Shown: piece by piece, positions 20,724-33,900 of the stretch
Layout: each line of letters opens with the position of its first letter
Numbering within the stretch: the stretch's first letter is position 1
Origin: Saccoglossus kowalevskii
Lineage: Eukaryota; Hemichordata; Enteropneusta; Harrimaniidae
Assembly: GCF_000003605.2 (NCBI RefSeq)
Contig: NW_003116458.1
Location: 388,379 to 424,012, forward strand
Direction: 5' to 3'
Length of the DNA stretch: 35,634 bases
Translations under genes and position numbers: made by a program
Notes under the pieces: generated by a model
What the model was told of the DNA's origin: nothing
Databases searched by the model: none
Seen by the model: only the letters and a program-made list of their open reading frames with translations

Positions 20724-21900
20724 CTTCAGTACCAGCTGTCTCAAAAAAAACCCCACAAAACACAGATTTACATTTATTTACATTATATTACAATTATTCA
20801 TTTATCTCTTATTGTGAGATATGTATTTATTTCATTCATTTATAGTATTTTTAGTATTTCCTTTTATTTTCATTTTTTTTTATTATTACATGTTTTTGAC
20901 TTTATTGTACTTTATGTCAAGATCTCAAATGGGATACGATAGCAATAAAGAATTACTTACTGTTTACTTATCAAACATAATTACAGTGAAGACAACAATA
21001 CTTTTATTTCCTGTTTATTGATTATCGATGACATCTGAAAATGTATGAATTACCACTTCAAATATATGCAGTCTTGGTCAGTAGATTGTAAAAATTGATT
21101 CATTGATCTAGCTTTCAAATAAAACAATTGAAGATTGTGATTTCCCCCCCAAATGGTATATTATCACTCAATCATTTTTAATTGTAAAATTTTTTTAAAT
21201 CGAGGTTAATTCCCCAACATTAATATTTAAATAGGCACAATTTCAATCAGTGAAAAGTTATGTGTCTATCAATTTAAAATATGACAAGTATTCTAATTGA
21301 ATACTGTCAGTTATACAAATAGATTATGTACATGCTAAAATCATGTATAATGCTCCATGCACATTAAGCATTCACATGTACATGCTTAGAATCAGGGAAA
21401 CGTAATCTATTGAAATACTGCATTGGAGTAATCCAGCATCATGATTAGTTTTGGGTTAAAAACTATGAATATTAATGACATAACTTCCTAAATCAACAAA
21501 TTTTTAGCTGTTCTACAGATATTTCTAGTGCTACTTATCAAATTTCAATGAAACTTTGTAGATCAATGTGCTTGGATGATGCAGATAATTCTGTTGAATA
21601 TGCCTTTCTTTTTTTAATAAACATGTATGATTTAACTTTTCTGGAATGCATTCTGTGTGAGTGATGTACGTGTAGTTTACCCCAAATTGTGAGTATTGGA
21701 ACGAGTGCATATATTTTTAAAATGAATGCTTTTTACATAATGGAAATTTTATGTATTGTTTTCAGTCTTACATATAATAATTCACATGTATCACACAAAG
21801 TGTTCTACAGTATCTCCAATTTAATTTGTGTGCGTTCTGGAAATCAAACACTTTCTCTTTATTTTATATGTTATATTTTTACTCTTTTTTTTTTTTGTAG
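20724..21900. other. Non-coding stretch upstream of first visible CASD1 exon
   Basis: AT-rich DNA with a short open frame at 21689-21925 that merely spans the intron/exon border. I found no exon with the G-D-S block of CASD1 here. The pyrimidine tract at 21882-21897 belongs to the acceptor of the exon at 21901. Confidence 0.45.
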
Positions 21901-21963
21901 GATTTTATTTGGTTACCTGAAGTAAACAAGTCAGCTAACGCTTATTATGAACAGCTTTTAAAG
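21901..21963 (+). CDS. CASD1: CASD1 exon: DFIWLPEV block
   Basis: 21 codons, phase 0 at both ends, starting [11 protein letters not shown], which matches the family's V-D-F-L-W-x-P-E-V stretch of the luminal domain. Acceptor T-run then gtag, donor ttaaag followed by gtatat. Confidence 0.85.
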
Positions 21964-24900
21964 GTATATCATTGAATATGGCTTCTGTGACAAAAATGCA
22001 CTATGTTTAATCACTAGCACTTTGCAATTTGTACGTGAAAAAAAGCAGCGACATTTGATGACTGGGAACTGTTGCCTGCCTCAAAAACATTTAGAAAAAA
22101 CTAAAAAATGTATGTCATTGATGTAGCCTTGACCTTTCTCCATATCATAGATGAAAGAAATTAGGCATTCAAGTGGAAAATGTCCGTCTTGTCCATGTCA
22201 TCTGCGTTGAAAACTTTTTTGTTGTGGTTACAATTGATCAAATCGTTTTTATCTGATCTTTTTCAACTTTGAATATTTTATTACACAGTTTGGAATCTCA
22301 GCCAAGTTTGATTTCTCTAGATGTTAAAAATGTATATTTCTCTAGATATTAAAATTGCCTTCTCTTTCAGTTTATATCTTAACATTTTTAAACTTAGAAA
22401 TCTTATCAATCACAATAAGATCTCAACTAGCATGCATAATTTTTAAGATATTGGTTAAAATTGGACTAAAAAAAACATTTGTTTAATAAATGTTTTCATT
22501 TGATGCACTTATTTTTATTGTTAGAAATAAGAGCTTAGAATGAAAGAATTTATTGGTGAATATGAAAACCAGATGTTAGTAATTTCCCCCAAAAAACCTT
22601 TATTAGATACTTCTGTAACCCAATATGTTATTTTCATTATTTTATATATTAAATCATTTCAATATGCTAACACCCCAGGGATTTTATTAAACAAGGAAAC
22701 AGGGGTGCAGCGCTCTCATGCCATGGCCATGCACCCCCTTACCCTGGAGCAGATCCTCTGTCAACCATAAAATTCTGATTGACCAGGGATCACATGTGGC
22801 CACAGTCTTCAACTGTGACCTGTCTGATAGTAATTTTGGCCCCAAGGAAGCCATAGAATGCTCCATTTTAACTTAGAATTATAAAAAACTCCACACCCTG
22901 GTAGGGAGAACCCTATCTCTCCCACTTGGTGGCACCGCTGAATTGCAGTGCTCCCTCTTGCAGTAAACTTAAATAATCTTTCCTTTCCTTGCTTTGATAT
23001 TAGATACAGCGTCTTCCAGATATTTTGATACATGGATCAGCTAGTTGGGCGATAAAACAAAACAGTGGAAGTCCTGAAGCTTTAGAGCAATTTAAAGGTG
23101 AGAATTACTCTGAGTTACCGAGCTCTATAACAGAAAGCAAGGATTGAAAGTATTCAAAGTTAATTAAAAGTTTGCAGTATAATAATTTGTGAAACTGGTT
23201 CAACATTTTATGAAATTATTTACGAAGATTAAATTTGTTTTCTTTGCCTTATGAATACGTACATACATGTATATACCCGTAAAATCTCTAATTTAGGCGT
23301 CATTTTTTGTATCTTTCAATCTTTCCTGACGCCTATTCAAAAGTGCATGATGCATTTTGTGCCTGGTGTGAATGGGTAAATTTTGTTTCTACAGTGAGTT
23401 GTTAACACCATGAAAAGTATTAAATTCTTCTTCAATACTCAGATTATCTTTCAAAAACTACTAATTTCTTGATCAATGGCAAAAGATTGTACTACAACAT
23501 TGGTAAATCTCTTCTGTGTTGCATTTCCTATGAGGTCGCTGAATTTTCATTAACATTTTGAAATGAGCTATCATGGTAATTCAAACACGTTGGCACCATC
23601 CAGCATTCAAATTGGTTGATTAGTAATTTGACCTATGAGGTCACAGTTTCAGGTCCACTCATCACATCAAACACTTGTGTGTGACTAAAAACAATGGTTT
23701 TTGATGAAACGATCATCATTGTTATATAACATTACAACAAATTTATTTTTTCTACGCTATAATCCCAATCAATTAATGTAAAAAGAAACTGAAGATGCCT
23801 GTTTTTTTTTTTTTTGGGTGGGGGGATGGTTTTCGCAATATTTAATTTTTTGAATACATTTTCTTATTATTAGTCAATTTATCAAGTCTGCTTCCAATTA
23901 TGGACAAGGTGGCTGAGAAGACAAATTTGTTTTGGATGACTCAACGTAAGTTAATTTTTCTCTAATAAAAGCTGTTAATAGTAGTTTTCATGTTACACAA
24001 AGTACCTTCTAAGATTGAAGCTAATCTCATATGTTTGCATATCAGATAAACCCATTTATGCACTGGATACCCAAACTTGTTAAGAATATACAATAATCTT
24101 CAGTCATTTTAATTTACATGTTAGTTCTTTGGTTCTTAAAACAATACCAACACAAATTAAAATAGTGCAGACACTTTATTTTGTTTGATCAAACAATTTA
24201 TTTTGTTTTTTCAAACACTTTATTTTTTGTTAGTAACAATGTTGCATTATATTGAAATACATGTAGAATCCTATCACTGAACACTAAAAATCATACACAC
24301 ACAAACATTTTTGATAATGTGCAATTCTATTGGAGATGCACTCCTAATAGAGCAAATATGGTATTGTATCGTGAACTTTGATAACAGCAAAATGAAATGG
24401 CTAGCAATATATACGTACTAATCATGTATAATGTGGGCAAAGTGTTTTCACTATGATTTTAGTCTTGATTGTTTTTCATAGAACCTGTTGAATCATTGAA
24501 ATTAAATGAAGCTCGGCAAGTGATTACAAATGAACAAATAGAAGAGTACAATATGGCCGTACAAGAGATATTGTAAGTAGTTTGTAAGACATTTGTTTGT
24601 CTTAGTTTGGTTTTCTTGTACATGTCAACACTACCATTTCCCACCTTGTATATTTCAATGCGTGTTGTAATGTGGGTTGAACCAAAGGCAGTAGGCAAAA
24701 GTTTTTGGTACAATAGTTTTTGGTACAATAATACATGAATATTTTCTTTCTTGGCTAAAATAATTTATTAGCAACATTGTAGTCAGAAATGTAACAAAAC
24801 AGTAATACACGAATTGCTGTGGTGATATGTTTTGACTTGAACTCATATGTACATTTATGTTTGTGTTTGTACTTATGTTTGAAAAACTAGAAATTGCGCC

Positions 24901-27900
24901 ACCATTCTGTCACCTTGTTAAAATTTGTTATCTTCTGCAGAGCACCTTCAAACGTCAAGGTATGGAAATCTGCAGCTAAAGTGTCTGCAATAAACGACAG
25001 CACTGAAGATGGTTTGCATGTGAAACCAGATCTTGTGCACACAGTAAGTACCTTGAATTCAAATATTTAAAAAATTCTTATCTAATTTCAGTGTTACTAG
25101 TGTTGGTAAAGCTATAGATCTTTTCTTATCAATGTTAGATTTTCTGAGTTGTTCAATTTATTATTAAAGTGGAAGGGTCGTCACCTGCAAACACACAGGA
25201 ATTGAGTCCCAAGCAACGATAACAACGCATGCTAAAAACGCAAAGGCTCATGGGTAGACGCTTGTTTGTAAACAATGACATGCTATGGCCATCTGACACA
25301 TGCACAGGTGACGACTCCCCCGCTTTAAAGGGTGGTGGTATGGCCATCTGACACATGTACAGGAGACGACTCCCCCCGCTTTAAAGGGTGGTGGTTGGCG
25401 CAAAACGTGTATTCAAATTTCATGAACAAACAATGTAGAATACACCTGCTGAGTATGTCACTATGAGTCCCATATTAAACAGTACATTGCAACATTGTGA
25501 TACCATGGAAGGTACTAACGGAAGGAGCCACAACGCATATCAAGTAGCCACTTAAGCCTCTTAACTGGCTTATTTCCTTTTGTTTCAACCCAAATTAATC
25601 CTGATAAGGACATTGTCTAGCTCATCTTTGATGTCGATGATAGTTTGCGATTGTTTACACAAGTAACGAGTTAGCGGAGTATGATATAACCTTGCCGATT
25701 TTGAATGTGACCATAAAATATATACGCGTTATGAAACTACGGTCATCACACATGCGCACTGGGTTTGTTTAGGTGTGAATGGTCAATTTACGTATTTCAC
25801 AACCGGGAATTCAACAGATGAACGTTTGACTTCACAAATTTCACATGTTTTAATTATTAGCAACTGTAACTTTAACAAGATTCCGAGTGCATACAACAAC
25901 AATTCCTAAGGACTCCTAAAAAATATTATCACAGAGAAAGTGTGGAGGCATGCTCTTCTTTCGATACTATCTTTTCTGTTGGTGTTCGCAGATGTCCGGC
26001 GGTCAAAAATTTCGACAGTTTCGAGCGCCAAACCCACGCACTGACAAAGGTACCATTGAATAATGCAATAGTCACAAGCAATCATTGATTAAGTCTCATT
26101 ACCATTACAAATACAAAATTCACGATATTTCATCAGTTCTTTTTCAATCAATGTTATATCTGACAATTTTCCATTAAAGTTCGCTAAGATCTCTGGAAAC
26201 AACAGCATTCAAACTAGACGCCATTTTCAATATTGTGCATGCGAGGTTCGACTATCGCTTCCGAACATGCCTCGAATATTACCGAATGCTCGAGATTAGC
26301 GTAAACCATTGTACAAAGGTGCTATAAGCCAACAAGAACAATGTTTGTGAACAAACACTGACAAACGATCATGGGGTAAAGCGAAAACAATAGCGTCGTG
26401 GCTCCTTCCGGTAGTACCTTCCATGGTGATACAAACTGTGGTTAGTTAGGTAATAGGATTTTGATAGAATATGTTCTTTTTCTTTCACATAGGATGTGCA
26501 GTTGATTATAAATTGGTATTGTAATAAACAATTCAGACCTTTTGATGGTGAATTGTACTGTTGCCAGCCCTCGGAAGAAATGACACCAATTCAGCAGCTT
26601 GTCTTTCTGTTGTTTCTCCTCAGGTAAGTGAAAATGGTTGCTTAAATCATTGACCAACCTTGACCTTTCACAGGGCACCATCACATACATAATGGTTGCT
26701 TAAATCATTGACCAACCTTGACCTTTCACAGGGCACCATCACATACATAATGGTTGCTTAAATCATTGACCAACCTTGACCTTTCACAGGGCACCATCAC
26801 ATACATAATGGTTGCTTAAATCATTGACCAACCTTGACCTTTCACAGGGCACCATCACATACATAATGGTTGCTTAAATCATTGACCAACCTTGACCTTT
26901 CACAGGGCACCATCACATACATAATGGTTGCTTAAATCATTGACCAACGTTGACCTTTCACAGGGCACCATCACATACATAATGGTTGCTTAAATCATTG
27001 ACCAACCTTGACCTTTCACAGGGCACCATCACATACATAATGGTGCCCTTGCAGGAAGGTTATTATTCAGTAAACTACTTTAATTTTGGCAGTACTAGTT
27101 ATCGATATTTTTGGGAATCTGGTATAAATTTTGTAGTCATTACAACCTCACAGTGGCTTTCGCAAAAATTTGTCAGGTCATTAAAACACAAAATTTAGAA
27201 CAAGCACAAAAACACGCTCAAAGGTAGATATATTAAGTCTAGCCTATCCTCAGGGCAGACATCCGTATATACATTCGCTTGCTCAGCATTACTTCATAGT
27301 TGAGTTTGTGCTGTTTCCTTGACTTTAACCTTTTTCACCGGCTTTTCAATTGGCGTTCCATAATCATTGACGCCTATTCAAGAGTATGATGTTTATGGTG
27401 ACTAGCGTGAATGGGTAAACTTTCTTTTCAACAATGAGCTGTTATCACTGTAAAAAGTATTAAATTCTTTAATGTTCAGTTTAATTTTTGAAAACAACTA
27501 ATTCTTTAATTTAAAAAAAATCACACACTTTTTCCGTCAAAATAAATGCCAAGAGGCTGTACCATGAATTAGCTAAACTGTCATTTACATATTTAAATGA
27601 GCTATGTTAATTTGAACATGTTGGCACCATCCACCATCCAGCATTCTGATTTGTTAATTGACGACTTATGGAAATACATCAACTCGTGTATGAAAAAACA
27701 TGATGGATAACGTGTCGTATAGTGTTTGTATTCGAAAACATTTACTTATCGTGAATTTAGTTGAATTTTATTTGCATTTCATAACAATTCAACAAATTTA
27801 TTTTTTATACATTATTATAATCACTACTGAATAATTGCAACATTTCGAAAACAAGTAAATTATTCACTTGTGAAACACAGCTTGCGGTATTGCAATAGTG

Positions 27901-30900
27901 CCACTTTGATCATTTGCTTGTAAGCAACCCATTCATGTTTGCTTTTATTTGAAACTTCTTTTAGACTATACCGGTACTTTACAACAAAATTAAAATAAAT
28001 GTATACCAACATTTTTCAATATTTTGTGACGCCTATTTTAGAACCTTATTCAGGCCTTTTTCTCTTCTCAACGCCTAAATTAGAGTGATGTCTAGATTAG
28101 AGATTTTAGAGATTAATCATCACCTCCCACCAAACACATTAGGAAACTTGCATAACTGTTTTAAAAACTGCAAAAAATAAAGTGAGCTTGATCCAACTTC
28201 CCTGTGTTTGATCTTTCGTTTGTCAGTACGGAGTCATAACTACAGAAATTAAGTATCTATTACAGAATGATGACAACTCTCTCTAATTTAAAATCAACAC
28301 TCATCTTGAATGTTTGTATACATGATGGTTTTACAGTTTTGCTGGAGTGTAGTTGTGGTGGGTGATTTAGTAAAGGTCTGTCCGTCAGTCTGTATTTCAA
28401 ATACAGCATTGACAGCTTGATGGACACTGTTCTAATGGCTTTCTTGTTATAACTACAGTAGAACGTTGATTATCCGTACAGTTAGGGGGACATGCTTTTT
28501 GTTTGGTTATGCAAACAGTTCGGATATGCGATCTTATGTGGCCGGGGTCAAATTTACAGGCTCGCGTACACACAAATTCTAACGTACATGACTGTAATGA
28601 AATCAAACAATAGCACATGTAGAGTACGTCATTAAAAACATTTTTATTTAATCAGTTGCAATTTAAAAAAAAATATTTGTAATAAAAATGTTGCACGCTG
28701 GAATGTTAAAAATTGTTTCAAAATGTCTGTAAAATGTAGCGATAATAAAGTCCCTTTGGTTTTTTCTTTGGAAAACCAAGTGAAGACTGATTTCTCTAAA
28801 CGATCGTCATTGGCTGTTTTCATTATCTTTTGTTTCAGTTCTGCACTTGAATCCATTTTACTGGAAAAATCCAGCAGCTTTTGTTTTGCCTTGATATAGG
28901 ATATCGTCAATTTACCAACACTATACTCGGTAGATAAATGCTTGCGGTTTCGTTACGTTCTAGTCAATTTATAATTGACAGCTCCGTGTCCAAATCAAGC
29001 ACACTGCGTTTGCGTTTCACTGGGGTAGCCATGCCAACGCTAGATAAAAAACGCTGATAAAGTAAACAGATGAAAGGTGGCTTCGTATTCGCTGTGTAGA
29101 GATCAGCTCGATGTTACCAGATTGCTCTTGGATTTTCGAATGGTAAACTGTTGCATGATGTCCCGATTTTTTTGGATTCAGCAAAGCGTTTAACACCTAG
29201 AATGATTGACAGAATAAATTTTTGTAAAAATCCAGGTTGGCTACTGTGTTCATCGGACGTAAACAATTCGACGCTGTGAACCATCAAACGGCCCGTCAAC
29301 TGTGGTCATTGGTTGCCGTTGTCTGTTGATAAACCATCAAAGAGGCACACCAAGGGGTTGTCGTTTCTTTTTCACTGCACTATTAAACTGGCGTCACTTC
29401 TGTGACAAGACTTCCCAGAAGTTATTTTCTTTCTTGTTTTATTCCGAAACTGATGTTACTTTTGATACTGGACATTAAAATTAAAAATCGGAAAAAACAT
29501 GGGATCGGCTCATGGCCGCGTTTCTTTGACGGAAGTGGAACCCCGTACAGTTTTCCCAGGAAATGTATCTGAACTGCGGTGACTTACAACTTAGTAAAGT
29601 TAAGGATCTGACTGTAAACAGTGGAGAAGACATGATTTGATGAAGTTTGTGTTTTTAGGACACTTTTTATTTACAGTGGAACACTGGTGTGGCGTAATAG
29701 ACTTGTCTAAATTTAGGAAATTATTTTAATCGTTTCATTGTTTGCCCAGACACTGTAAACAATGAACGTACACGTGAAAGACGTCGGATTACATGTTGAT
29801 AATAGCTTTATTGAAAGTGTTGCACCAGGAAATCACATAAGACGACTGTATTATTTATTATTTATTGTTCACAGTTGACTTTTGTATTATACGGAACACA
29901 GCCAGACATGCATACAAACTTTGGGGGACACACAGTAGGTTTGGATAACTGAACATTTTGGATAATCGGTGTTCGGATAATCAACATTCTACTGTACTGA
30001 TTATGTTGTTACCTGAGTTCTATGTTGCAAAGTACCAATGTCACCTACAAGATTCAATTAAATAAAAATCATGTTCAATTAATGCATTCCCTTTTTTTTT
30101 TTTAGTTTTATCTATGGACTTAATGCTAAAGTGAAACAGTGGTGGCGCAATTTCAGAGAGTACATGCGCCCAGTAACACCTTCCTCCCCAGTGATAAAAA
30201 CACCCGCAGCGACATCTTCCACAACTGCCGTACATAATGGCCCACTGGGGGATGTGGAAAACGGTTCAACTCAACCAGTCAAAGTGGAGCCCGCGCCACC
30301 GCCACAACCAAGTACACCAAGCCGTGGGGAGGACTACAGTGAAATTGCATGGGCACTCGGGAAATTTGGTCTTATAATGCTTTATTTTTATATATGTGAT
30401 AGGTAAGTAAATTGGAGAAACTGTAAAATGACTAATTTTCACTGGGTTTAAATTTCGCTGATTTATTATTTAGATAATGTGTTCTATCCTAATTTTTACA
30501 TATTCACTGGGTTTTAATTTAGTGCATTTTCCAGTGAGCGAAATAAGCAAAATAAAAAGCCAGTGAATAATTAATCCTTTTACAGTAGGTAAGCCAGTTA
30601 TTTTGTAGAGATTTTTCGCAGTCCTGTTTATGCTTTCACTGTGCCAAGACTTTCGATTTTGCATTTGTAAACTTTACTAAAATAAGAAAATAATCATCAC
30701 TTCCCACCGAACACATTAGCAAACTTAAACTGGTCTTTAAGTGGGCTTGATCCATGCCTGGTTATAGTATTTGCATGCCATTATTATTCTCCATTGATCA
30801 GTTTTTTTTTTACTTTCCAGGAGCGGGTTCATACCTCGAGAACAAAAACATTTTACAAGGTTTAGGTTTTATCTTCCTTTATGCTACGTTACTTTATTGG

Positions 30901-33900
30901 GATTTTTTTTTAATGCAAAAACTTCACAGGTGAGTGAATTAAATAAAACATTTTTGATAATTCTGTGATGATACATGATCTGAAGGCTATGGTATTAAGT
31001 GATTTTTACATTTTACAGTTGATATCTGTACCTAAGCTTGAAATGTATGTTGTGTTGTGTTGTTATGTTTATAAATGTTTACTTTCATGTTTTTATCAAG
31101 GAGATTGTACCATGTTTTCATGAGGGAAAATTTTATCATAGTTTCGCTTTGTTTTCATCAGGGAAAGCTTGCTATACATGTAGTTTTACTACTAGTATGT
31201 CTATCAGGGAAAGCCTACCATAGTTTTGCTATGTTTTCATCAAGGAAAAATTATAGTTTCACTTTGTTTTCAGACTGTTATACTTAATCGTGATCAGACA
31301 GACGAGTGGAAAGGCTGGATGCAGCTTGTTATATTAATTTACCATATGTCTGGTGCTAGTGCAGTGAGTATTCATTTATTGTCACATGCCTACTCTACAC
31401 AAGTATGATATTATTTTTGTGTTTCTCATCATTAGAAATAAATTAAAACTGTGTTAGCTAATTTGGTTTAGTTTTACATGGATTCAAACCATTTCCATCA
31501 CCTCTGGAATTTCTAGAAATGCTCTTGATCCAGATTAATGTTAACTGTTTCCACACAGATATGAGTAAGGTTTTCATCATATTCAAAAAATCTATAACAT
31601 GTAATACATTCTCTGTGAATACCGTATTTATCCGGGTATAAGCCCAGGGTCTTAAACATGGAAAATTGCCAAAAAGAAGGGGTGGACGTTTGCCAGGAGA
31701 TCCCTGGCAAAAAAAAAGAAAATTGACAACACGCAGTTCGAACTGCAGGGGATAGAACGGCAAATAAAAACATGCAACAGAAATAAAATGAACAATATGC
31801 AACATTAGAATTAAAACAAAACTAATGTAGTGCTTATAATGTGACAAATAAACCAGAAATAATAAAAATCGACTGTGAGAAATCATTTGAATTAAGATTT
31901 TCCCACCGACAAACACGCCTGATACGCGTGAACTCAAAATGAATTAAAATGTCAGGGGTTAAACTGCGTAAAATGATTTCCGGTCTCGACAAATTACAAA
32001 TGCGATGGCACACGATGCTTTTGTTTACAGTCTAGCAATCATCTTTGACCTTTATGTATCTGCTTTACTGATTGGCTAAGAATGTCATCACTACTAGTAT
32101 TTCATCATAAAGGTCAAATCGTGACATTGCTTTTTTATCAGACTCGACGCTTATTAATCACGGTGAAAGTTATCATTCAGCAAGTTCCGTCAGTTGGGAT
32201 GTCTCACTATATGGATATCGCGGTGGACTTGAAATAGGAAGTTTTTTTTATCCAACGACAGAAAAATAGTTTTCATGACGATGATGAAAGATGGTAAAAA
32301 AGTTGGCAGTCTTCGTCGCGACATTGCAAAATTGCTGACCCCAGTTATGGATTCGCAAGCTGCTACAAAAAAATTTTATAAAGCCAAAATAACGTGACTT
32401 CAACCACTCTCCCAGGTACGGGTTGCTACAATATTTCAACATTGGTTTCATTGTCTACGGCGCTAAAGCCGAACGAGTGTGACACTTGCTTAGTGGCTCT
32501 CCTTATACGATTTGCCTGAATCATTTCTAAGGAGCAAACGGCCGGCCATATTTAGGGCCACGACATATTTCAAAAAGAGAATTACCGTTTCTGCTTTAAT
32601 ATATATTTTTATAGACTTGCTGACTGTTATGATTCAGAACATGCTGCCCTGAAGGCAGAAAGCTGTCACAGCTATTTTGCGTTCACCCCTTGTTTTACGC
32701 AATTAGCAATTTTTATCACGACAGACTTCAAGAAAGTCAACTGTTAATACAACCACAGTCAACGAATAGAAAATAGTTTTTTTTTTGTGTAGAAAAAGAC
32801 CCCCTGGGCGTGTTCGGATATGATCCTAACTTCTTTATTGTGTCAAAAGTGGGGGGTGGGCGTTTGTCCTGGCATGGGCTTTTACCCGGATAAGTACGGT
32901 ACACAAGGATGCTGGAAACGCATATAATACAAACACTTAAGCATTTCTTTCACAGAGTTGATTGCTCATTTGTATTTCTAGATGTGCAAATTAATTTATA
33001 CACATTCAAATTCTGTTGTGGATTCTTGTTTCATAAATCAATATGTAATTTGATAACTTTTTTTTTTGGTGTCAAAATATAAAATGACTTGTGTGCATGA
33101 AACCAGCAGTCAACTGTGGAACCACAGAATAGATTTATTTTAACAGGGTCTCTGTTGATAACACTATTTGTTACTTTCTTAATTATAGGAGTTACCTATT
33201 TATATGCATATTAGAATATTAGTTGCAATGTACCTGTTCCAGACGGGATACGGTCACTTCTCATTTTTCTGGAGTAAAGGAGATTATGGTTTTGTTAGAT
33301 TTATTCAGGTAAGATGATGATAGTTTTATTTTATTTTTATTTTTCAGTATCAACTAATTTTTTGGGTTTTCATTTGAAGCTAAGATTAGTGTGGACAATC
33401 GCTAACCCGACAGTGTTAAAAAGTATTGTTTAATCTTTATTGCCTGATTCATGGCTTTCTAGACTGAAGAATGGTGTGCCATTATACTGTAATGCATTTC
33501 GCTATTTTCCCTGATAAGTAAAATCAATCTACGTGAACTTGTAAAATAACAATAAAACTCATTGTTCCCATGACAAATTCGTGAAATTAAAACACAATGA
33601 ATATGCTCAAAATATCAAAATAGTGAAATTTGATGTCAATCAAAATAAATGGTTTTACAGTATCATCGTTAAGCTGAAGTTCTCTTGTCATGTGTGTGAC
33701 ACAACACTACAGTATGCTCATTGTAACCATGATACATGGTTTCTTCTGCTCTATATATTTTGGTCATTCATGAAATAAAAATAATCCAACTTAGATTTAC
33801 AACATTTAAAATGCACTATGTTTAATTTAAATTGAGTAAAAAATGATTTGTTTATGTTTATTATAATAATTAACACTTAAGTGAATTTTGCTTGTAAAAG

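Noticed and set aside
26634-27039. Possible CRISPR-like array
   Set aside because: Units are contiguous 58-bp tandem copies with no unique spacers, in an animal intron. It is a minisatellite.
26986-27198. 70-codon plus-strand open frame ending the 58-bp array
   Set aside because: It starts inside a repeat unit, runs into intronic sequence and resembles no protein I know.
31458-31937. 159-codon minus-strand open frame
   Set aside because: It spans the left terminus of the family C element and adjacent intron. No conserved domain, and its position inside an intron with a repeat end argues against a gene.
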